A stretch of 6,315 bases of DNA from WOZL01 sp041678645 (GTDB lineage Bacteria; Patescibacteriota; Dojkabacteria; SC72). Location: contig JBAYNT010000033.1 of assembly GCA_041678645.1 (NCBI GenBank), positions 1 through 6,315 on the forward strand, read 5' to 3'. Positions 1 to 6,226 of the stretch are shown one piece after another; position 1 is the first letter of the stretch, and every line of letters begins with the position of its first letter. The translations under genes and the position numbers were made by a program. Under the pieces are notes generated by a model, which had not been told where the DNA came from, ran no database searches, and saw only the letters and a program-made list of their open reading frames with translations.

Positions 1-209
1 AGACTTAACACAGACCTTCTATTTCTAAAACTCTGTAGCAGAAACGAGTTACAACCACTGGGGTCGGACTTAACACAGGCCTTCCGTTTCTAAAACTCTG
101 TAGCAGAAACGAGTTACAACCACTGGGGTCGGACTTAACACAGACCTTCTATTTCTAAAACTCTGTAGCAGAAACGAGTTACAACCACTGAGGTCAGACT
201 TAACACAGA
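1..209. repeat. 65-bp tandem repeat array, 3 full copies plus the start of a fourth
   Basis: Three complete 65-bp units begin at 2, 67 and 132, each starting GACTTAACACAG. A fourth begins at 197 and matches only to about 209. Unit 2 differs from unit 1 at unit positions 13, 19 and 20; unit 3 differs at 60 and 65. All five differences are transitions. Unit positions 21-59 are invariant. Each unit contains short inverted repeats (TCTG-tag-CAGA; AACTC with GAGTT) that could fold in RNA or single-stranded DNA. Since 65 is not a multiple of three, the array does not encode a repeated peptide. It is not a normal CRISPR array, because the whole unit repeats and there is no variable spacer. The array may continue beyond the left edge. 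Its function is unknown. Confidence 0.95.
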
Positions 210-224
210 TCCTCAATCTAGATT

Positions 225-233
225 TGGTATAAT
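225..233 (+). promoter_or_regulatory. Extended -10 promoter of the dihydrouridine synthase gene
   Basis: TGGTATAAT fits the extended -10 consensus TGnTATAAT exactly. No -35 box lies at 16-18 bp; TTAACA at 200-205, part of the repeat, is 22 bp away and too far. An extended -10 can work without a -35. A start site 7-9 bases downstream of the -10 falls at about 240-242, on or next to the ATG at 242. This predicts a leaderless or nearly leaderless mRNA, in line with the absence of a good Shine-Dalgarno sequence. Confidence 0.6.
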
Positions 234-241
234 CGGTGGTT

Positions 242-1195
242 ATGAACGTATACCAAAAGATTTTAAAACGCGATGGGAAGATATATGCCCTAGCCCCTAT
301 GGAAGGTGTAACTGATTCTGTCTTTAGACAGATTCTGTGTGATATTGGAAAACCAGATCTGTTTTTTACAGAGTTTATGAACACAGATGGTTATATGTCT
401 AAGGGTAGAGATAAGGTAAGTGATAGATTAAGGTTTGTAGAAAGAGAACGCCCTATCGTCTTTCAGCTTTGGGGCAATACTCCAGAGAACTATGCAGCTG
501 CCGTTAAAGATATAAAAAGGTTTAAGCCTGATGGTGTCGATATTAATATTGGTTGTAGTGTAAGAAATGTTTTAAGTAGTGGGCACTGTTCTTCATTAAT
601 CAAAGATCCAGAGTTAGTAAAGAGAATTATAGATGCGGTTAAAAGTGAGGCTGGCAACATTCCTGTGAGTGTTAAAACAAGAATAGGATATGATTCTATT
701 ATCACTAATGAATGGTTTAGTTTTTTGCTTGAGCAAAATCTAGATCTTATTACAGTGCACGGGAGGATATCTAAACAGGGCTATGATGAGCCTGCAAATT
801 GGGAAGAGGTTTCTAAAGTTGTTAAGTTGAGAGATGCTCTCTCTCCATCTACAGTGATACTCGGCAATGGAGATGTTGACGGCTTAGATATGGCAGATAG
901 CTTTATGCTTGAGTACGGTGTAGATGGTGTGATGCTTGGCAGGGCTGTGATGCAAAACCCGTGGCTCTTTTCTAGAAGATTAATCATTGGCAAGAAAGAG
1001 AGATTAAGTGCCCTAGAGGAGCACCTAGAGCTTTTCAAGAGTACTTGGGGAGGTGACAGACCATTTAATACTCAGAAGAAGTATATAAAGATGTATTTGA
1101 ATGGTTTCGATGGTGCAAATGAGCTAAGAATTAAGCTCATGAAATGTGATAATTTGGATGAAGTTTTAGGCATAATTAAAACCCTACTCTCTTAA
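242..1195 (+). CDS. dus: tRNA-dihydrouridine synthase family protein
   Basis: A 317-residue flavoenzyme of the Dus family (COG0042-like), which reduces specific uridines in the tRNA D-loop to dihydrouridine using FMN and NADPH. Visible motifs, in order: FMN-binding LAPMEGVTD (17-25); the catalytic-cysteine block INIGCSV (101-107), with C105 as predicted proton donor; KTRIG (145-149); TVHGR (171-175); GNGDV (208-212); and the phosphate-binding GVDGVMLGRAVMQNPW (226-241). A helical C-terminal part follows, with the length normal for the family. The usual GCP is GCS here, and the following GAG-type segment reads GHCSS, a mild departure. The ATG at 242 is preferred over an in-frame GTG at 236, because the GTG lies at or upstream of the likely transcription start. 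Which Dus subfamily, and so which tRNA position, cannot be told. The 3' end overlaps the convergent kinase gene by 12 bp. Confidence 0.95.
   Translation: MNVYQKILKRDGKIYALAPMEGVTDSVFRQILCDIGKPDLFFTEFMNTDGYMSKGRDKVSDRLRFVERERPIVFQLWGNTPENYAAAVKDIKRFKPDGVDINIGCSVRNVLSSGHCSSLIKDPELVKRIIDAVKSEAGNIPVSVKTRIGYDSIITNEWFSFLLEQNLDLITVHGRISKQGYDEPANWEEVSKVVKLRDALSPSTVILGNGDVDGLDMADSFMLEYGVDGVMLGRAVMQNPWLFSRRLIIGKKERLSALEEHLELFKSTWGGDRPFNTQKKYIKMYLNGFDGANELRIKLMKCDNLDEVLGIIKTLLS
1184..1195. other. Convergent 3' overlap of the synthase and kinase genes
   Basis: The last three sense codons and TAA stop of the plus-strand synthase gene cover the same 12 bases as the last three sense codons and TAG stop of the minus-strand kinase gene. 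There is no intergenic room for a bidirectional terminator, so any terminator must lie inside coding sequence, or the two transcripts overlap as antisense. Confidence 0.95.
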
Positions 1196-3472
1196 TCCTA
1201 ACCTTGAGAACATATCTTTACTGTCTGCTACAGGTGTAGATTTCTGCCCTACATATTTTGGTAATGTAAAGGAAAAGATACTCCCCTCCCCTAGCTTACT
1301 TTTTACATCAATCTCTCCTCCCATCTTTCTTATTAGATTAAAGGTAACGTATAAGCCTAAACCTGTACCACCTGGTCTTACTATATCTATATCATCGCTA
1401 TACTCTGATTTAGTATAGTTGCTTGTCCTAAAGAATTTACTTCCAAGATTTTCAACATCTTCTTGTGACATTCCCTCTCCTGTATCAATAACTGATATTT
1501 TTACATATTCTTCTTCATCCTCCGTAGTTACAGTCACGCTCCCCTTTTGCGTATACTTTACAGCATTATCTATCAAGTTATTAAGAATCTCTACCGTTCT
1601 TGCATGGTCTGAGAATACATACCGGTTGTTCGTATCAAGCTTACTGAATATCTCCACACCCTTCTTTTTAGCTCTAGATTCTTGAGCGTGTAGTGCCATT
1701 TTGATTTGGTCAATTATATCCACTTTCTCGGGATTTAATTCTATTTTATCTCCTTCTAATTTAGCGCTAGAGAGTAGTGTGTTTATTAGCTTAATTTCTG
1801 TATCAACTGCATCTTTAATTCTTTTTACATATTTTTTAAAATCCTCTTGTCTTCTTTCAACATTATGTGTGAAGTTGTGTAGGAGATCTGTGTTTAATTT
1901 CACTATGGACATAGGGGTTCTTAGTTCATGGCCCATTATATCTATCATGTCTGCTTCTTTGCGACGGGCTTCTTCGAGAAGTTTTACTTTGTTTTGGAGT
2001 TCTTGAGTTTGTTCTGAGACTTTTTGTTGTAGGGAGGAATTAAGGTCTTGAACCTGAGCATACAATGCGGCTTGACCTATACGCAGACTCATATTTTGAG
2101 AAATACTTTCTATGAAGTTAATGTCCCCCAAGGTATATATGGAGTTATCTCTTTTCTCAGATAGCATTATTAAACCATTCATCATGGAACTACTTTGTAT
2201 AGGAACAACAATTTCAATATGATATTTTGCCATAAAATTTGTAATATTTTGCTTTCTGGTGTCAATAATTTTTTTACCAGAAGTAGGAGTGTTTCTAATT
2301 TCAGAATAAACAAGGATTCTATAACTATTTAAATCTTGCCAGTCGGCGAGGAATCTATCATAATCTTTTTGGTCTATTCCGTTCGTATCGATTTGGTTTG
2401 ATAGGTATTCCTTGTTAGTATCCTTCGAGACAATGGACACATAAATTTTATTTGGAGCTAAAGCCTCTAGCAGGGACCTTTTGGTGTTGGTAACGATCTC
2501 CAAAATAGATAATGTGTTAGCATTTGAATGTGAATATTTCTGTAGCTCCTCAATTGGATTATAAGCACTATATATTAAACGGTTTTCAATAAAGGCGTCA
2601 TAATTTTTTATAAGGGAGCTAAGAATCAAACCTAAAATTATTGAAACAGGAATTGATAAGAGTAGGGTTCTCAAGTCGTTTGTAAAATACCACTGAGGAA
2701 TTAGTACGAAGACGACAAGAACAATAACACCTAAGATATAAATAGTTTTAAAGAAAACTTTCAAAAGGTTTCCTAATACCAATCTAACATCAAGAAATCT
2801 TGTATTTATAATAGAATATCCAATAATTATAGACCACAAGATATTCCCTAGGGCGCTATATTTATAAAAGACTGTATTGTTAAAGAAAATTGGTAGTACA
2901 AAGTCTATGATGAATAATGGCATTATCATACATAACCCGCCCATCCAATATAATTGTGTTTGGCGTTTGGATATCCCTTTGAGTCTGTTCCCTGTTATTA
3001 TGAATGTTGAAAAAAGGAAGAACAAAGATAAAAATATTGGTAGGGAATAAAAAATATAATCGTTGCCCATTGTGGCAATGGACAAGAACTTTTGGGTCTC
3101 CACTGATAAGACAACACTGTTCTTTAATAATAATAAATATGTCCCATAAAGCAATCCACCACCGATGATATATAATAAAATTTGAGAGAAGATGCGTTTA
3201 TTAGTTTTGTTATATTTTATAGCAAAGTTAATCTGAGAGATCGTCATTAAATAAGCAAATACATAAACAACCTTAAGCCATGCCTCCGGCTCTAGCCATA
3301 GTGGATTGTTATAGAAGTACAAGGATAGTGACCACAGGCCCATGGGGAGGGTGCATAATAAATAGGCTTTGTTAATCGGGTTTTTTCTGTTGCCTTGCCA
3401 AACGAAAACTCCTAAAAGAATGTCGGTAATTCCTATCAGAATGTTTACATACCCAATTATATCTAATTGCAT
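1184..3472 (-). CDS. Membrane sensor histidine kinase (7TM-type N-terminus, GAF-like, HisKA, HATPase_c)
   Basis: A 762-residue sensor kinase. Residues about 5-225 form roughly seven hydrophobic segments typical of the N-terminal 7TM region of histidine kinases. Two more segments follow at about 239-260 and 268-289, giving about nine in all. Residues about 318-470 look GAF-like, ending in the usual VVPI...NGLIMLSEK...YTLGDINFIESI pattern, then a coiled coil at about 472-508. The HisKA H-box is GHELRTPMS, with H515 the predicted phosphorylation site. The ATPase domain has the N-box NNLIDNAVKYT (631-641), G1 box DTGEGM (663-668), F-box FFRT (680-683) and G2 box GGTGLGLYV (701-709). All catalytic boxes are intact, so it should autophosphorylate. 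There is no receiver domain and no response regulator in the window. The start overlaps the methyltransferase stop (TAATG) and has no clear Shine-Dalgarno sequence, indicating coupled translation. The signal sensed is unknown. Confidence 0.93.
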   Translation of the reverse strand: MQLDIIGYVNILIGITDILLGVFVWQGNRKNPINKAYLLCTLPMGLWSLSLYFYNNPLWLEPEAWLKVVYVFAYLMTISQINFAIKYNKTNKRIFSQILLYIIGGGLLYGTYLLLLKNSVVLSVETQKFLSIATMGNDYIFYSLPIFLSLFFLFSTFIITGNRLKGISKRQTQLYWMGGLCMIMPLFIIDFVLPIFFNNTVFYKYSALGNILWSIIIGYSIINTRFLDVRLVLGNLLKVFFKTIYILGVIVLVVFVLIPQWYFTNDLRTLLLSIPVSIILGLILSSLIKNYDAFIENRLIYSAYNPIEELQKYSHSNANTLSILEIVTNTKRSLLEALAPNKIYVSIVSKDTNKEYLSNQIDTNGIDQKDYDRFLADWQDLNSYRILVYSEIRNTPTSGKKIIDTRKQNITNFMAKYHIEIVVPIQSSSMMNGLIMLSEKRDNSIYTLGDINFIESISQNMSLRIGQAALYAQVQDLNSSLQQKVSEQTQELQNKVKLLEEARRKEADMIDIMGHELRTPMSIVKLNTDLLHNFTHNVERRQEDFKKYVKRIKDAVDTEIKLINTLLSSAKLEGDKIELNPEKVDIIDQIKMALHAQESRAKKKGVEIFSKLDTNNRYVFSDHARTVEILNNLIDNAVKYTQKGSVTVTTEDEEEYVKISVIDTGEGMSQEDVENLGSKFFRTSNYTKSEYSDDIDIVRPGGTGLGLYVTFNLIRKMGGEIDVKSKLGEGSIFSFTLPKYVGQKSTPVADSKDMFSRLGLRE

Positions 3473-3474
3473 TA
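3470..3474 (-). other. TAATG stop-start overlap coupling methyltransferase and kinase
   Basis: On the minus strand the methyltransferase stop TAA and the kinase start ATG share one base (TAATG). The region upstream, inside the methyltransferase 3' end, has no AGGAG-like sequence. This arrangement is typical of termination-reinitiation and is strong evidence that both proteins come from one mRNA in a set ratio. Confidence 0.85.
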
Positions 3475-4884
3475 TTTATTAAGTCTAAAACCTATTGTTT
3501 CAAGAAATATCGTAAAATCTGGTTTGTTTGTTAGTTCTTCGAATACAGTTTTATTGGCATTCCTATTTATGTTGCCTACAACTCGAGTTAACTGCGTAGA
3601 AGGAAACACGTCACTACGATATCTCTCTACTACGTCCATTGTAACACTTAGAGATTTCTTTGTCTCTAATAAGCGTTTAACTCTTAATGTGCGTATCAAA
3701 TAATTTGCCCATTTTATAATTAAATCAGCTCTCTTTTCATTAAAAATTCTAATAACTTTAACTTCTGAATTTTGGGGGAAATATTTAGACGTGTTAGGCA
3801 GGCCTTTCTTAGCAAATACATATTCGACATTTAAAGAATCTAGTATTTTTCTAGTGGCCTTTGGAAAAATCATTTGTAGTAGGGTCATTGGAGCAGAAAG
3901 TCTGTTTGTATACATGGGGTTTAATGAATCTGCAACAAATATGGCGTCGTTCTTGCCTTTCTTGGAAATAAGATTAAAAACATCTTCATATTCGTTCTCA
4001 GACAAATATGCACTACCATGTGTAGAGTATATCCCATTAAAATAATCGTCTGGATATTTCTCTAAAACCTCTTTGTATCCGCCAAGATTTAGTAATACAG
4101 AGCTATCTATCTCCCCACGTCGTATTAATTGGGAGAGTTGTTCTCTTTGTTCATCATTTGCAATTACAATATAGGGGATGTTGTAATACTCCAGGAGAGC
4201 CTGTGTAGTAGCGATTGCATGTGGAGACATGTCAATAGAATTAATATATTGCTTCCTACCCTCGGCTATTTTTTCTAAGCTGTGAAACAGCATAATTGTT
4301 GACCATCCAGCTCCACAACCAAGCTCAGAAACCATAATAGGCTCATCCTTATCGAGGTTTAATTTGCCAGAAAACCATTCGGAACTTTCTGCAGAAGTCA
4401 CTAAAGATGTCGGGTTGAAACCTTTCCCAAACATGTAATTTATCTCTGTTTCATTCCACTTGTCTGAAGTTTCCGCCCCAGGAATAATCTGGCTTAAGGT
4501 TTTGAACCTTTCTTTAATCACTTTTAAGATCTCATCTTGTAATTTTGTGTCGAAAAAAAGTGTGTTAGGTGATATCTTGTAGAATTCCGTCTCTAATATG
4601 TCAAATTTTGGGATTTTTTTTCTCATATTAGCAAATCTACTTTGTGCTGAATCTTGTTCTTTTTTTCCTGTGTCAACATATTGTCTAAGTTCTGGTGTAA
4701 TTTGGCATGGATCCTTTTCTGGAAGTTTTGGATTTATAACGGGGACTTCTGAGCTATCGTTTTGAGGGCTTTCAACGGGAGTTTCTCGTTCTTCAACTTG
4801 TGGTTGCACCTGTTCTGATGGAGAGCACTCAGCTGCTAATGGAGAGGGAGCCTCTTGTTTGTTGTAAGGATAATTTTCGGGCAT
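3472..4884 (-). CDS. Class I SAM-dependent methyltransferase with disordered N-terminus
   Basis: A 470-residue protein. Residues 1-60 are rich in Pro, Glu, Gln and Ser and look disordered. A Rossmann-type methyltransferase core is centred on about 180-320: motif I VSELGCGAGWST (185-196) binds SAM, the acidic residue after strand 2 is D218 in NSIDMSPHAI, and DDYFNGIYSTHG (279-290) fits the motif IV region. The roughly 150-residue C-terminal part (about 321-470) is helix-rich and basic in places, and I do not recognise it. No signal peptide or membrane segment is visible, so it is probably cytosolic. The substrate cannot be told: small molecule, lipid, protein and RNA all remain possible. It is the first gene of a coupled pair with the sensor kinase, so its substrate or product may relate to what the kinase senses or controls; that is inference. 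The start at 4884 is preceded only by a weak GAG. Confidence 0.85.
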   Translation of the reverse strand: MPENYPYNKQEAPSPLAAECSPSEQVQPQVEERETPVESPQNDSSEVPVINPKLPEKDPCQITPELRQYVDTGKKEQDSAQSRFANMRKKIPKFDILETEFYKISPNTLFFDTKLQDEILKVIKERFKTLSQIIPGAETSDKWNETEINYMFGKGFNPTSLVTSAESSEWFSGKLNLDKDEPIMVSELGCGAGWSTIMLFHSLEKIAEGRKQYINSIDMSPHAIATTQALLEYYNIPYIVIANDEQREQLSQLIRRGEIDSSVLLNLGGYKEVLEKYPDDYFNGIYSTHGSAYLSENEYEDVFNLISKKGKNDAIFVADSLNPMYTNRLSAPMTLLQMIFPKATRKILDSLNVEYVFAKKGLPNTSKYFPQNSEVKVIRIFNEKRADLIIKWANYLIRTLRVKRLLETKKSLSVTMDVVERYRSDVFPSTQLTRVVGNINRNANKTVFEELTNKPDFTIFLETIGFRLNK

Positions 4885-4909
4885 ATTTCTCTAACCAAAT
4901 TTATTTAAT

Positions 4910-4936
4910 ATTATACATTAATAATTATATAAGCAA
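4910..4936 (-). promoter_or_regulatory. Candidate promoter of the methyltransferase-kinase pair
   Basis: On the minus strand TTGCTT (4936-4931) and a perfect TATAAT (4915-4910) are separated by 15 bp, slightly short. A start site near 4903 would leave a leader of about 19 bases. A second perfect TATAAT lies at 4929-4924 without a good -35 box, so start sites may be dual. The region is very AT-rich, so chance matches are possible. Confidence 0.45.
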
Positions 4937-4949
4937 ATAAGGAGACCAT

Positions 4950-4981
4950 GTTGAACCTAGAACAATTTAATAAAATTCAAC
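4950..4981. repeat. Weak inverted repeat downstream of the ThyX-like gene
   Basis: GTTGAA (4950-4955) and TTCAAC (4976-4981) form a 6-bp inverted repeat around a 20-base AT-rich loop, starting 22 bases past the stop of the ThyX-like gene. The stem is short and no T-run follows on the minus strand, so a classical terminator is not supported. Confidence 0.25.
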
Positions 4982-5003
4982 CCTTTGCTTTTACTATTTC
5001 TGT

Positions 5004-6170
5004 CTATATCCTCCTCTCTATTCCTCTCTTGCTTCCCCATATACAAGGACTCTTACACTCTTTGTCAGGAAACAAACAGGAACTCTTTAAATACTTCTCT
5101 AACTCTTCTTTCAACTTACCATCTGTATTCTCAATATATCTCTCTAGGGTATCCTTAGTCTGTAGCATAGTCTCTAACTGTGCTGCTCCACAAAGTCTTT
5201 CATAACACTTCATTATAAAATTCTCTACTATACCTCTCTCATTTATCTTAAACAGTATAGCATTAGGATATATATCTTTAATACTCTTAAGATCTTTTAA
5301 CCACTCCTTTTCTAAATTGCTACCCTTATCAAATATTGGTGGTATAAAAAACTCATTAGTTTCCTTACTAATATCATCTAAGATTGTATAATTAATAGTT
5401 CTATGTCTAAGAATCTGTTCGAGTTGTACAAAAGAAGTTTTGTAGTTGACACTATATGTATCTCCAAAATACTCGTCATATGATATGTAATCCTTCTTAA
5501 ATAAAGATAACCCCCTATTCTTTCCAGAGATCATCCCATCTATATGATATTGAGATGTTGCATCTATAAACTGCTCCATAGCATTAGAGAGATTCTTTTT
5601 GAAATAGTTGTCCGCCGCTTTATTTTCTTCTATGTAAGTTCTAAACCAACCGATAATGTAATTAAGTTGACGAATATTAAACGTATATATCCCTTGTGTT
5701 TCTGTAAAGACTGAAAGTAAATATCTAGAATTTTCCATAGCCAGCTTATTTCTTAATCTCTCAGGGGTTTTTGGATATACTTCCCCTATCCTTTCTTCAA
5801 ATTTTTTAAGCCATTTTTTATATAGAGTTCTTTCCTTCTCACTTACCCCGTCCATTTTTGTGTATCTTCCTGATTTTATAGAAGCACTATACTGCTTCTC
5901 GCTAACTAGGAAGATAGATAGAATCTTGGGTAAATTTTTAATGTGTAAAGTTACACTGCTATGTTCGAATACACTATGATGACCATTTGTAAGAGTAAGC
6001 TCTACTCTCTTTAAGGTTTTATCTTCTTGTTCATTAAATATATCTTTATCACTATCTAAGTAACAAATGCCAGCGCACTTACCACTGAGTATTAAGGCAT
6101 CTTCTTTAGGAACTTCGTATTGAGGTTTGGTGGAGGCTACAACATCAATTTCTATTTTGTTTGTGCCCAT
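5004..6170 (-). CDS. ThyX-superfamily protein (flavin-dependent thymidylate synthase-like), two-part
   Basis: ThyX makes dTMP from dUMP using methylene-tetrahydrofolate, NADPH and FAD. This protein has 388 residues against about 220-250 for usual ThyX. The first half (about 25-205) carries GHHSVFEHSSVTLHI (63-77), then LVSEKQYSASIKSGRY (88-103), which lines up with canonical LVRHR-X7-S-x-RY with RHR replaced by SEK (90-92) and S100, R102 and Y103 kept. ENSRYLLS (146-153) and TFNIRQLNYI (163-172) also match ThyX. The second half (about 245-388) carries ILRHR (253-257), with D265 where the serine is expected, and CYERLCGAAQLE (322-333), like the AQwE block. The tail contains C365, C372 and C376. 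It reads as a tandem or internally duplicated ThyX with a divided signature. Activity is plausible but not certain; loss of function or a related flavin reaction are alternatives. No Shine-Dalgarno sequence is visible before the ATG. Confidence 0.82.
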   Translation of the reverse strand: MGTNKIEIDVVASTKPQYEVPKEDALILSGKCAGICYLDSDKDIFNEQEDKTLKRVELTLTNGHHSVFEHSSVTLHIKNLPKILSIFLVSEKQYSASIKSGRYTKMDGVSEKERTLYKKWLKKFEERIGEVYPKTPERLRNKLAMENSRYLLSVFTETQGIYTFNIRQLNYIIGWFRTYIEENKAADNYFKKNLSNAMEQFIDATSQYHIDGMISGKNRGLSLFKKDYISYDEYFGDTYSVNYKTSFVQLEQILRHRTINYTILDDISKETNEFFIPPIFDKGSNLEKEWLKDLKSIKDIYPNAILFKINERGIVENFIMKCYERLCGAAQLETMLQTKDTLERYIENTDGKLKEELEKYLKSSCLFPDKECKSPCIWGSKRGIERRI

Positions 6171-6196
6171 CAGGTATTCAAGAAAGTTAATTTATT

Positions 6197-6226
6197 ATTT
6201 TAGCTTATAAAAGGTTTGGTGTCTAA
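6197..6226 (-). promoter_or_regulatory. Candidate promoter of the ThyX-like gene
   Basis: On the minus strand TTAGAC (6226-6221) and TAAAAT (6202-6197) are spaced by 18 bp. A start near 6190 would give a leader of about 20 bases. Both boxes are imperfect and the area is AT-rich. Confidence 0.35.

Noticed and set aside
2..196. CRISPR array on the left edge (65-bp period would fit a 36-bp repeat plus 29-bp spacer)
   Set aside because: The whole unit is repeated almost identically, so there are no distinct spacers. The fourth copy begins with what would have to be spacer sequence, and no cas gene is in the window.
70..384. Minus-strand reading frame of 104 codons across the repeat and the synthase start
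   Set aside because: It overlaps the repeat and the start of a strongly supported gene; the 65-bp period shifts frame between copies, so no repeated peptide results.
1225..1234. TCTGCTACAG inside the kinase gene matches the minus-strand repeat unit
   Set aside because: A 10-base match in 6.3 kb is expected by chance and extends no further.
4947..4985. T-loop-like GGTTCAA on the minus strand as part of a tRNA
   Set aside because: No acceptor stem, D-arm or anticodon arm can be fitted around it.
4948..5205. Plus-strand reading frame of 85 codons preceded by AAGGAG
   Set aside because: The ribosome-site spacing is only 3 bases, and four fifths of the frame is antisense to the well-supported ThyX-like gene, which explains its hydrophobic look.
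242..6170. UGA recoding as glycine or tryptophan
   Set aside because: All four genes read through without in-frame TGA and end in TAA or TAG, so nothing calls for a non-standard code.
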